A stretch of DNA of 64,000 nt from Paracorniculantispora psalliotae. Taxonomy: Eukaryota; Ascomycota; Sordariomycetes; Hypocreales; Cordycipitaceae. Below, piece after piece: positions 36,346-47,241 of the stretch. Under the pieces are notes generated by a model. It had not been told where the DNA came from, did no database searches, and saw only the letters and a list, made by a program, of their open reading frames with translations. The stretch covers positions 646,013 to 710,012 of the forward strand of contig PHFE01000093.1 in assembly GCA_002796755.1 (NCBI GenBank), in the 5' to 3' direction. Each line of letters starts with the position of its first letter. Within the stretch, counting starts at the first letter, position 1. Position numbers and translations under genes: made by a program.

Positions 36346-38013
36346 ATGCGTGCGACTACTCTTTCTATGGCATTGCTGGCCAGCAATGCTTCTGCATATG
36401 CCGTGACAGATGCCAAGGATGCCTCTAGATCATGGGGCGAGCTCTCCGTCTATGAGGACAACAACGAGGATGCCTTTGGCGTCGGCTACGTTGGCCTCCC
36501 CGATGGCTGCCAAGTTGTAAGTGGTTTTATCGAACTCGTCGGTATTTCAGCGCTAATCCCGCCTTCCATTGAACAGGAGTCTGTGAGCACTCTCCAGCGC
36601 CATGCTCAGCGCTTCCCAGACGACACGGATAATGCCACCACGGGTGGCTTTGCTCAGAAGGTTGCCGATTTCCGAAGCTCCCACAAGGATGCCAAATTCA
36701 CGGGTCCTCTGAAGTTCCTGAACAACTACCAGTATATCATGAATAGCACTGGATTCCTGACAGGCATTGGTGGAAACACAGAGTTTGGCAGAGGCCTCGC
36801 CTTCTGGAACAACTACGGTCGCACTCTGTTCGATGCCGAGACTGCGCAGCTCCAGTACAGCAGCCTTTACGGCAACGAGACTGAGCGCCCCAAGATGACT
36901 GTCCGCACCACCAGCCAGTCGCGAATCCAGAACACGCAGATTAACTGGTGTCTCGGATTCTTTGGCCCCTCTTTCAACTCGACCCCTGACCGCGATTTCC
37001 TGGACTGGCAGGCTCCCTTTAATACGGTCATCATCCCCGAGGGTGGCACCGAGAACAACACTCTGGCTTCCTACGACAGCTGCTTTAACTCCAACAACGA
37101 TGACAATGCCGCCATTGCCTCTACTCACCAGCAGAGGTACAAGAAGATCTACACACGTGCGACTATCAAGCGTTTCCAGAGCTACGCCCCTTCTGGCTTC
37201 AACTTCACTTACAACGACATCTACGCCATGCAAATGACTTGCGCGTACGAGTACGGTTACATCGGCCAGTCTGACTTCTGCCAAATCTTCACAGCCAACG
37301 AGTGGGCTGGATTTGAGAACGTCCTTGACCAGCAATACTACTACCTGTACAGTTACGGTAATCCCACTGGCCGTGCTCAGGGTGTCGGCTACGTCCAGGA
37401 GCTGATTGCCCGCCTGAACCACCAGTACATTACCGTCTCCAACTCGTCTGTTAACGCCACGTTTGACAACAACGGCAAGAGCTTTCCGGTTGGACAAAAA
37501 GTCTACGCTGATTTCTCTCACGACGACATCATCATCTCTGTCCTGACTGCTCTGTCAGTCGAGTACTTCAAGAAGCCTCCCACGCTGGACGAGTTTCCTC
37601 CCAGCTCCAACACCCATGTCACCCTCTCCCACATGACTCCTTTCGGCGCCAATCTCATCACTGAACAGATTGGCTGCTCGTCCTCCGACCCCGAGCCTGT
37701 CGAAAACCGTCGTGTGGAGTACAGCCCGGGCCAGTACGGCTATGACGCCAAGAATGCCACTCACAAGTTTATCCGCATGCGTTTAAACAACGCGATTGTG
37801 CCCCTCAACACTATCAGTGGCGGTAAATGTGGTGACAGCACATCCGGCCGTCTCGATGGTCTCTGTGAGCTGGGATCATTCTTGGAGAGTCAGGCCGACG
37901 CCTTTGAGAAGAGCAACTACCAGTACGCCTGCTTCGGCAACTACACCCTCAAGAACTCGACTACCAATGTCGATTACGATGGTGCCATTTTCTCCGGCAA
38001 AACTTACAACTAG
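36346..38013 (+). CDS. Secreted histidine acid phosphatase (phytase-like)
   Basis: This is a clade-2 histidine acid phosphatase that would hydrolyse phosphomonoesters outside the cell or in the wall. Exons are 36346-36516 and 36577-38013 (535 aa). Residues 1-18 form a short signal peptide (MRATTLSMALLASNASAYA). The catalytic motif is R65-H66-A-Q-R69-F-P (LQRHAQRFP), where many phytases have RHGxRxP; the proton-donor pair is H372-D373 (FSHDD). At least ten N-x-S/T sequons fit a glycosylated secreted enzyme. Cysteines are spread through the chain as expected for disulfides. The 60-nt intron is phase 0 and stop-free, and it ends two codons-worth before the active-site exon (ESVSTLQRH). It is head to tail with the farnesyltransferase beta gene, 647 bp apart. 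Substrate preference (phytate or general) cannot be read from the sequence. Confidence 0.92.
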   Translation: MRATTLSMALLASNASAYAVTDAKDASRSWGELSVYEDNNEDAFGVGYVGLPDGCQVVSGFIELVGISALIPPSIEQESVSTLQRHAQRFPDDTDNATTGGFAQKVADFRSSHKDAKFTGPLKFLNNYQYIMNSTGFLTGIGGNTEFGRGLAFWNNYGRTLFDAETAQLQYSSLYGNETERPKMTVRTTSQSRIQNTQINWCLGFFGPSFNSTPDRDFLDWQAPFNTVIIPEGGTENNTLASYDSCFNSNNDDNAAIASTHQQRYKKIYTRATIKRFQSYAPSGFNFTYNDIYAMQMTCAYEYGYIGQSDFCQIFTANEWAGFENVLDQQYYYLYSYGNPTGRAQGVGYVQELIARLNHQYITVSNSSVNATFDNNGKSFPVGQKVYADFSHDDIIISVLTALSVEYFKKPPTLDEFPPSSNTHVTLSHMTPFGANLITEQIGCSSSDPEPVENRRVEYSPGQYGYDAKNATHKFIRMRLNNAIVPLNTISGGKCGDSTSGRLDGLCELGSFLESQADAFEKSNYQYACFGNYTLKNSTTNVDYDGAIFSGKTYN

Positions 38014-38660
38014 ACGCCCCTTTAGTGGTATGTGAGCGTTGATGCACAGACTTTTGGATCAGAATCTAAATGCAGCCAGTCTGGCGTATAATATTAATGC
38101 ACATTTTAACTTATACTTAATTCATGTTCCTCTTCCTCGCAGGTGGAATTTTCATAAATTTCCAACTATAAATTTGGAATCTAGCATTTGGAAATTTCCC
38201 GCCTTTTCTGTTTCTGGTAATTGTCGTGCTGCCAAGTGACTGCATGTCGCACTAGTGAGGCGGCAGATTGCAGGGAAGTTGCACCGACGCAATTAAACCG
38301 AAAGTTATGCTAGTAATGCGAACCAACAAACTAGGCGCACAAGATGAAGAAAATATTAACTGCATTCGAACTCAAGTGCAAAAATCCACGTGCAGAGTCT
38401 CCCAACGTCATGGCCTTTAGGTAGCTTGGGCCACAAATTGGTACCCGACCAATTTCCGAGAACAATAGCTAGCGCAGCAGCGCCAACCCCAACATCGCAA
38501 ATGCAAGACAATATTAAGCAAACAAAGAACATCATCATACACAACAACTAGTGAGAAGAGCTCGCGCAAATTTGACCGTTCTACTACAATAAGTAGAGCG
38601 ACACTGCGCCTGAGATAATTTCAGCTATTTGAAAGCAATGCGCCAGCCTTGCGCGACGTA
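38014..38660. other. Phosphatase 3' region and RAM1 promoter
   Basis: This 647-bp A/T-rich spacer should hold the phosphatase 3' UTR and the RAM1 promoter. A CACGTG hexamer lies near 38389. No exon-like frame is seen. Confidence 0.45.
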
Positions 38661-40467
38661 ATGAGTTTTCGCACTCGTCGCACCAAAACACAACCCAGAG
38701 TCCTGTTTCGACACCATATCAAAGCCATGACTGCAGCTGCCGAGTCTCTGCCTTTGCGGGGTCAGAACCGTCCCGGAATGTCTCAAAGTTATGCGGGTGA
38801 GCCTACGATCCCGGACCTCTTTACCTCGCAGCCACCCATTATCGACATGCTCGAGACACTTTCGTCACAGCTGCAGCAGGATACTATTGACGAATGCATG
38901 CCGTTTCTAAGCGGAGAGGAACATGCAGGCAAATGTAATCAGCATGGGATCCCCCGTCTGGACAAGCAGCGCCACGTCAGGTTTCTGCACAAGCAGCTTG
39001 GCAAGCTCCCACCGCAGATGGCAGCTGCAGATCCTAGCCGGCCGTGGTTTTTCTACTGGTGTCTCGCTGCTCTGACTCTTCTGGGCGAGGACGTGAGCAG
39101 CTACCGCGAGAGGCTGGTCAAGACGGTTCGTCCCATCCAGAATCCCGGCGGCGGCTTCGGAGGAGGCTTCGGACAGGATTCTCATCTGGCGACTACCTAT
39201 GCCACGGTGCTTGCGCTGATGCTCGTGGGTGGAGAAGAGGCGTACGACGTAATAGACAGGCGTGCAATGTGGAAATGGCTGTGCTCGCTGAAGCAGGCTG
39301 ACGGAGGCTTCCAGATGGTCGTGGGAGGCGAGGAGGATGTACGGTACGTACAGCTCATGCCTGCTCGTTCTGTCTCTGCTGCCGTGGGGATTCGGACGGA
39401 CAGATGCCGAAGGGCTAGGATATTCGACTAACGTCTGCCTTGTTTATTCTGCAGAGGCGCATATTGCGCATCAGTTATCATCTCCCTGCTCGGGATTCCG
39501 CTCGAGATGTCACCCGACTCGCCTGCATACGACGCCGGCCACAAAGACCTGTTCAGTGGTCTCGGAGAGTGGGTAGGCAGATGTAAGTACCCTGAGACCC
39601 GAATATACTTGCTCTGTCACTGACTCAGACGTCCTGCTGTTGACAGGCCAGACATACGAGGGAGGCGTGGCTGCAATTCCGGGAATCGAGGCGCATGGGG
39701 CGTACGCCTTCTGTGCCCTCGGGTGTCTCTCCATTCTGGACTCTCCGCATCGATCCATACCAAAGTACGTGATGAAATACCTCTGTGTTATGACCGCAGT
39801 TGGTGTAGCCTGATAGACATGCATAAACTAACCATTATCTACCTGGCAGGTACATGAACGTGCCACAACTAGTCGCGTGGCTGTCTTCTCGTCAATACGC
39901 ACCAGAGGGAGGGTTTTCTGGTCGCACAAACAAACTCGTGGATGGCTGCTACAGCCACTGGGTTGGCGGATGCTGGCCGCTCATCCAGGCCGCCCTGAGC
40001 GGGCCGAGCAGTGGCGAGGCCAGATCCGCAGACCAGCAGGCCGCAGATTCTGGCAGCCTTTTTAGTCGGAACGGGCTAATACGCTACATTTTGAGCTGTT
40101 GCCAGGACCAGACCCTTCGGGGTGGCTTGAGAGATAAGCCAAGCAAGTAGGTTGCCCCGATGACGCTCGCTGATGCTAGTTCACGATGCATTAACGTTTG
40201 TCCTTACTCTACAGGTACTCAGATGCATACCACACATGCTATGTGTTGTCCGGACTAAGTTCTGCCCAGCACAAATGGACGGTACGAGATGCTCGGCCAA
40301 CTGGGTCGGCGGGCGGTGCTGACGACTGGGAAGCCATGCCGTATGTGGAAGAAGAACAAGTATTCAACGAAGATGATCGAATTGGCACCACACACCCGGT
40401 ATATGTAATACCTCAGCACAAAGTTGAAGCAGCATGGAAGTATTATGCATCCAAGACGGGTTTCTAG
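38661..40467 (+). CDS. RAM1: Protein farnesyltransferase beta subunit
   Basis: This subunit, with the RAM2 alpha subunit, transfers farnesyl from farnesyl diphosphate to CaaX cysteines of Ras, Rho and mating-factor proteins. Five exons are consistent in phase: 38661-39343, 39455-39582, 39647-39764, 39850-40146 and 40215-40467 (492 aa). The chain shows the family's glycine-rich alpha/alpha-barrel repeats: GGGFGGGFGQ, DGGFQMVVGGEEDVRGAYC, YEGGVAAIPG, EGGFSGRTNKLVDGCYSHWVGG (split here by description only) and LRGGLRDKPSKYSDAYHTCY. Zinc ligands are D341, C343 and H415. Splicing rebuilds DVRGAYCA and DKPSKYSDAYH exactly. Two starts are possible: 38661 or 38727, the latter with a better context (AAAGCCATGA). 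A 30-residue insert rich in A, G and S lies between the zinc ligands. Confidence 0.95.
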
Positions 40468-43400
40468 TGTCTTTCGGCATACAGCAGTACGAATTTTGTT
40501 CAATCAGAGGTTGCGCCGGTGCCGGCGCGGGGAACGAATCATGAGAGAGGAAGCCGCGGGCCGATTTACGAGACCACTACTAAATCGCGAAAACCCTAGG
40601 GTTTCCCGGCTGGTGGAATCAGGGCTGCATTGACGAACGAGTGGCGAATGGTGGAAATTGAGAATACTAGACCCTGCTTCAAATATTCTATCAATTCACG
40701 ATACCATTCGCCAGAAGACAGCTCACTTGCAGGGACGCATCTGGGTGGGCGGCTTGCGTTAGCTACATATGGCCAACGCATCAAAACATTGGGGCAAGTT
40801 AAAATACTCCCAGGAAGAGAGTGAGAGGATGAGCGGCCGAGGAAGGACTCTGAAAGCCACAAAATCCGACGCACGAATACGTGGCCGAGCTGGAAAAAGG
40901 AAACAGATTGAAAAAAAAGTACCAAGTATTTGCATGCAATGAACAGAAGCAGCCCACCATACACAGAATGAGAAGTGACGAGATCGTCTTGGGCCGACCG
41001 AGTAGGCTACCTGCACAAAGGAATTACATTTCAGCCCCTCCCGTGAACGAAGCGAGGGAATGAAATGCGAGAATTCACCAAGGAAGGAAAGCAAAATGTT
41101 CCTTGTACGTCAAGGGGCGTGTATCTCACCCGGGCTACAGTTGTGGCGGGCGTTGAGTCAGGATCTGCAGGCCGCCGACAACCTGGAGCGGGCGAACTAA
41201 TAAACATGTCAAATGCATGATGCAGTATGTGCCCCGCCATGAGAGCAGAAGAAAATATCAGAGAAGGAATGCAAGGAGGCGAATTTCCTGTTGCAGAGAC
41301 AGATGTTGCGCCATCGCGAACATACCCAGCCATGGCCACCCCGCGTCTCCCCGCGGAGGACAGAGGGTGTATGAGTGGCGGCCTGCCTGTGTCTGTTGGG
41401 GTGGTCTCATCTGGCAGACCTAACCCAGGAAATGATATCAGGTTAGCTGCCACGCATTACAGACTCGGCTCCTGGTAGAGGAACAGGGCGAATGGAGATG
41501 GAGCGGGCTCGGAGCGGGTGTTTTGGGGCTGCAGGCAAGACGGATGATGCAGCGGCCAAGCAAGACGGGGCCTAGCCACCGCATTTAGTGCGGCGAGGCC
41601 GAGTCGTTTTGTTGCAGGAGATGATGCGCTGGCAGTTGTGATATGGATTTCTGGGGGGATTATATGGTTGATAGCTTGTTACTAGGAGATTTAGCCTGCT
41701 CGTTGTCTGGCGATGAGATGAGCCGAGGCGGTAACTAGGGGCGCTCATCGTCAGGATAGATGAGCGCCAGAATCGAGCCAAATAACCAAGTCGGTATTAT
41801 GAATGACTCTCTCTTGTACGGGCTGCATATGTTTTAAGTTGTGCAAGTGGACCAGCACATGGCTACTTTTATGGAAGAGCGCCGATTGTTTACTGCAGCA
41901 GGCCGAATGTACATGGGCGGGCTGGGCTGGCTGCGGGTGGCGTGGCATCCTGAGCTATCTACCGACATGGGCGCCTCGGATTTGGGGGCACCACCCAGCA
42001 ACACGGGAAGGGCTAGTAAGCCAAAAACTGTTGTCAAAAGTGAGTGAAGCGCAGTTGATGACGGCGAGATGCATTTTGTGCTACGACGATACGTTGCCAT
42101 TGCATCGAGAGCGGCCGCACACAAGGACGGCCAAGCAGCCAAAGCAGGGTGGGCGGGCTTGCCTGCTGGTGGCGACGGGTTGTGATTACTGCAGACACCC
42201 TCGTTCGTCGAGCAGTTTGATTGTGGCATTGATTATTGTTCTAAACGACGACCCTGTCCTGCGATGGAGACACGACCGGAGAGCAAGTCTGCTCGCGCAA
42301 TCACTTGCACCGCGCCACCAAGGGTAGTCAAGAACTTTAGGCCGTGTGGCATTGGCGAGAGCCATTGCGGTGAATTCGGCTTCATTCAAAGTTCATGACT
42401 GAAGCTGCGAGGCAGAGAATTGCTTGTCGTCGGGATACCGGGCCAAAAGCCAATGACTCAAGTCGTGGAATAATTGTCGCTCAACCTTGGCTGCCCCTCC
42501 AGGCCCCTCATCTCATTGTGGTGCCTTTGCATTCGCCATCACCAGGTACTTTGCGCTGTAGCTTCAACGCTGCAGTGGAAGCGAGTTATGTACTTTCCCA
42601 CCGCAGCCCCTCACCTGCAGCAACCATCGACAGGCTAAAGTAGCTTGTTCCCAGCTGCAAAGACGCACGCCCTTGCATCAAAACCCACGCCCCCCGAGGG
42701 CTGGCCTGGCTTCACAAGTCATCATTGCTGGGCTCGTCTTCTATTTTTTACTTTTTCCGCCAACGCCTCGCCAAGCTCCGGATTCCTTATCCACTGACGG
42801 GTACGCTACACAGAAAGTATACTGCTGATGGGCCTCGAGGATTGAGCACTAACCAGCGAGACATGACGAATTGGCGCCTCAGGGAACGTCTGGAACAAAA
42901 AAGGACTGGTCCTAAAACGAGCATTTTACTAGAGTGAAAGATTATTCTTAGCATCTCCCAAACGTGGGGTTGATGGGATGACGGGCGCCTAGATGAAACA
43001 TAATGTATCGAGCAGACCCTCCTTTTGTGCAATGCTCCTCCGATGCAAGAACAGCCCCATGCTGGCGCCTATGCCTTTATCTTCTCTCAGAGAAGCCTAA
43101 ACAAGAAACCAGATATACAGGGAAAAACTACGACTGCACACCAAGAGAATGGCGCGAAACAATACCCAAAAAGGCACCCAAGCCCACCGCCCATTCGGAA
43201 TTGCCCACAATGGAACTCGTTGTGATGCCTGATTCGCTTGGCAAGCCGAATTAATAACACCGACACATTTGCTGCGCGCCCACCCAGCCATCGGAGAACC
43301 GATTCGGTAGAGCTGGTCCTCGCCTGGGGGCCTAAACTTGCCGTCGTCAACCATGTGTCATGGGCCGAAGGCATGTAACAACGACTAAAAAGCAGCACGT

Positions 43401-46400
43401 CACGTCAGCGCAGAAGCCAAACGGCCCTTCATCAAGCCGTCAACACTGCGAGCATCTAGTGGCATAGTCAGCTTGCAGTGCCCGCCTCCGAACACCGCGC
43501 AGCAAGTAGCGGATACATGGATTTTCAGCTTCATTACTCCAGTGCGGCACAAAATCTCAAGCAAGAAATGCCATGCCAATTACCAAACGTGCCATCTTCT
43601 TGGCCATCGCAAAAGATGCAGTACAGCTTGCCAATTGCAATTGAGTAAATAAATGTCAAAGTTCATGCCCCTTAGCCGGACCACGCAGATTATACTTTGG
43701 GCGTGCATTCTCTGATCGTGACATATACGCTTGCATGTGCATAATTATACAGACACTTGACCTGCACATAGACTTGTACATATCTATCGGTGCCAGACCC
43801 ATGGGACATGACGATCAGCGCTGGCAGCGCCGCCGACGTCCAAGCGGCCTCGCTCTGTGTTGCTGGCAATTGACCCCGCGCGCCACACGACGCCTTCATT
43901 TCCATTGGCACATGGCGAAGTCGCAGCCCTGGAGGTGTGCCCGCACGCGTTTGGCTGTTGATATTATCCCCAGCGGCACTGCCAACACATCATTGCATCG
44001 GGGCGGGCGGGGGTTGTGAGGGCTCAAAATGACGAGCAAGGGCCATTTTGACACAAGTGGCCTCGCGACACCCCTCCATTTTGACAGGGCATCCAATCAG
44101 CTACGCCTTGCTCACCGGTTTCTTCCAAAAAATTGGACGAGGCGTCGTCGCCGCCGCCTGCTGGCCGCCTGCTGGTGTATCACGACATAACCTCATCGCG
44201 ACATCCAGCTCGGAAAAGGGCTGGATTTTCGCTTTTGACGTAAAGGGCAAAATAAAACATGGGCTGATGGCAACAGGCTATCAAAACAAAAACAAGAACA
44301 GGGTCCAATAACACGGCCACACGCCCGGGGCTGGTACGTAGCAGCGCCGGTGCCAGCGCCAGTGGGCAAGCTAGCGATCCACCTGAATCCACCTCCCAGC
44401 CTCTTTCCACGGGCTGTTCATGCACAAGCTTTTGGTTAAACCTGTGGTGGGATGGGGAGGAGGGGAATAGAGGGCCTTTGCCTGTACTGCTCACCGACCT
44501 CGACTAGTTCGTGTGTTGCGTATGTACACTCCGGGGGCCTACTTGTACGCTGGCCAGACCCGGCCGCCGCAAGACATGGGTATACAGAACGTCAACCCCG
44601 ACCCTCGGCAGGCCGCTGCCCGTATGTACGCTGATGCGGAGCCGGGAACCAAGCCATTGATTTGGCGGATTCCTTTTACTGATATTATTGCAGCTCCTGC
44701 AATAGTCAACTTGAGCGTTCGGAAAAAGTATGGAGTTTGGCTTGTCCTACCAGGGATCGCTGATGAACCTGGCATTTTGCCAGGCCCCCTGTCAGCGTTC
44801 CCCCTCCCCGCTAGATTTGCCAAAGGATCTCTGGCGATACGCCAGTCCAGACAATCCGGCCAGTCGGAAGCATCAATTGGATGGGTGACGACTGACGGTT
44901 CCCAGTCCCGTGCATGTTAACAAACTCAACAGTTTGGCGCCCAAATATGTAGTATTACCAGAATAGCACAGCTCAATCGGGAAAGAAATGACAAGACATT
45001 GGGCATCCGCCATCTTGCCTCGGGGCGATATACAATGTCGGCAACCGCACATGCACCGAAACTGCGCTTTTCTGGAGAAAAGGCCCGGCGCCAATCCATG
45101 TACAGGCAGGCTCCTGCTGTATTAGCGGGCCAGTGGCAGTCAGAGATCTCTCGGGGGTCGGCCTCGCAGCGGCCTAGCAGGAACTGCTTTTGCGGTCGAG
45201 CAAAAAGAAGAAGCCTGGCTTTTGCTCGCAGGAATCACCCCAAGCAGGCAAGCACGCCGGGTTTCTGGACCACTTGGTCAACGTTTTTGGTGGCTCTCGG
45301 CTCCATGTCGCCACCACCGCACCGCGACAGACAGCACCACAACAACACGCACCGTGCAGCTCAATGGCCGTATTATTCCTGGCAAGCTGCAGTAGAAAGC
45401 GGTCTCGGGAGTGGCCAGTTTTTTTTTTATTGCCCAGTTCTTCGCCAGCCGGCGCGGAACCAGCTGTGGCACCGTATGTACCAACGGCCAAAACGGGCCC
45501 ATTGAAGCGGTGGGCTTTCTTTTTTTTACTTGATCCCAGCAGGTAAACAGATGTAGTTGCCGAGAATCGCTGCAGTCTGTATATTCAGACAGCAAATTGA
45601 GGGGCCCTACTTTTTTGCGGTTCGGAAAAGCCCATCTCGTACGAATGGCCAATGTACAATGAGGCATATGGCTCATACATCTCGGCATTAGCCATCTCGC
45701 AGTGGTCCGAGTCAAGGCAAATTGCTGACTGCGGCCGCAGTAAAACAGACAACGCCCAATGCCATTCTGAAAACTCCCTGGTGTCTTTTTTTCTGTGCTG
45801 GCCGAACGCGACCTGCCCTTGCCATGCGCCGCGGTGGAGCGTCCTAGGCCAAAGTGGCCGTGTATCAACTGGCAACTAGCTACGCCAACACATCAAGATG
45901 GGTCACACCCAAATTGAGGAAGAGAGAGAGAGAGACTGAGAGTGAGAGAGCCGCAGTCGCCATTTTTCTCCTCTTGCCTGCCCTGGCAGGCCTTGTTCTT
46001 GTCTGGCCTGGCTGCATCTGCGCCGCTGGGCTGCCCATACTTTGCACACCCCCCTTGGAATACGCCCCCGGTGCGCGCTAACATACTCACGATAATTACT
46101 GCTGCACCCGATTTGCAAATTAAAATAGCCCTGCGCTACTGCACGTACCGTTGGTTTGTGTGTGCTGTACTTTTTTTCCCTTGCCTCTGCTCTTCCTTGC
46201 CAGAACCCTGAATCGCTTACATATATTCACCTCCCCTCCCCCGATCTTCCGCCACACGACCCAGACCACACTACTGAACCTCTCTCTCAACTTCTTCTTC
46301 GCTTCTCCTCGCTTTGCCAGTCTTGTAGCTCAGCCTTCTTCACCTTGTTGATACTCTTTTCTTTACTTCGCTCTTCTCTCTTGTTCCTTCGTCGCCATTG

Positions 46401-46639
46401 AGGTTGATCTTTGCATCAACACCGCCAGCGCATTCTTGCCCCAATTGGTGGAGCAGAACCTAGAACTAGACTACCCACGCCCACGCACACACACGGTCCC
46501 CCTCCACCCCAGGGCTGGCCAAGTACACCAGCCTCTGAGGCAACGTTGAGAAATTCTCTGCGGCCGAGTTGTTTTTGTTTCTCTGAGGCATTTCATTCTT
46601 TTACATTCGAAGTGGGCAATTGTGCAGTACCATTTCACA
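40468..46639. other. Gene-poor 6.2 kb region
   Basis: I see no exon chain or transposon here. Frames up to 190 codons occur on both strands but overlap each other, are rich in R, S, C and P, and show no domain. Short features include a perfect palindrome AAACCCTAGGGTTT (40591-40604), a GA-repeat run at about 45919-45950, and a pyrimidine-rich promoter-like tract before 46640. Confidence 0.5.
46190..46400 (+). promoter_or_regulatory. Pyrimidine-rich tract upstream of the dsRBM-fold gene
   Basis: About 200 bp dominated by C and T runs lie 240-450 bp before the start codon. Such CT tracts commonly precede the transcription start in filamentous fungi, so the leader is probably over 200 nt long. 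Confidence 0.4.
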
Positions 46640-47241
46640 ATGGGTGGTTTTTACATGCAATACCTGGAAAGTAAGTACACAATTCAACTCTCTACACTGC
46701 CCGCCACTGCCCGCCACTGCCCGCCAGGGTACCGGCCGGCTGAGTATGCGGATGCTCGTCCGGTTTACTGGTACATGGTTGCTTTTACGCATGGAAAAGT
46801 GTCATTGTACAATTTCAACTCGAACCATTTATACCAATTCCAAATTCCTCTGAAACTAACCAAAGGCTCTTCGCTTTCATAGGTCTCTGCCGTCGCCGTG
46901 GATGGATGGACCCTGCTTACGAATGCTACCGCGATCCCAACGGCTTTACCTGCCACGTTCTTGTCAACGGCCGCGAATACCAGACCGACTTGGCGTACGA
47001 ATCTGACATGCTCGCCCAGGAGAACGCCGCCATGCGCGCCTTCATGGTGTGCCAAAACTTCTCCGTCAACGGCGGCATGCTGGCCCGCAACGGCATCGTC
47101 CAGGGCCTCCCGGCCGCGCCGGAGAGCAGCCGTCGACGAAAGAGCCGCCACACCTCCTCGCGCGACAGCTCCGACCACAGCAGCGGAGGCCGACGATCCG
47201 GCCACCACTCGAGCAGCAGTTCGACTGCCTCGTTTGACTAG
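46640..47241 (+). CDS. Small double-stranded-RNA-binding-fold protein (129 aa)
   Basis: Exons are 46640-46670 and 46883-47241. The 31-nt first exon starts in a strong context (TTCACAATGG) and encodes MGGFYMQYLE; the donor is GTAAGT, the branch CTAAC and the acceptor ATAG, and phase 1 is kept, giving LESLCRRRGWMDPAYECYR across the junction. Residues about 4-66 follow the alpha-beta-beta-beta-alpha order of a dsRNA-binding domain: a helix, then GFTCHVLVNGREYQT as two strands, then a helix rich in A (AQENAAMRAF). The basic KKxxAK motif that contacts RNA in classical domains is not present. Residues 100-129 are serine, arginine and histidine-rich. The function is unknown; RNA binding is an inference from the fold. 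The 212-nt intron is long for this window and holds a 10-bp tandem repeat. Confidence 0.8.
46695..46724. repeat. 10-bp tandem repeat (3 copies) within an intron
   Basis: Three perfect copies of CACTGCCCGC lie 25 bp after the 5' splice site of the dsRBM-fold gene's intron. Confidence 0.95.

Noticed and set aside
36553..37521. 322-codon minus-strand frame over the acid phosphatase
   Set aside because: It is an antisense shadow; the plus strand has the signal peptide, RHAQRFP and HD motifs.
40591..40604. Telomere-like palindrome AAACCCTAGGGTTT
   Set aside because: Only one copy, and CCCTAGGG is not a tandem CCCTAA array, so it is not an internal telomere.
41031..41453. 140-codon minus-strand frame in the 40-46 kb block
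   Set aside because: Proline/serine/arginine-rich without any domain, and overlapped by equally long frames on the other strand.
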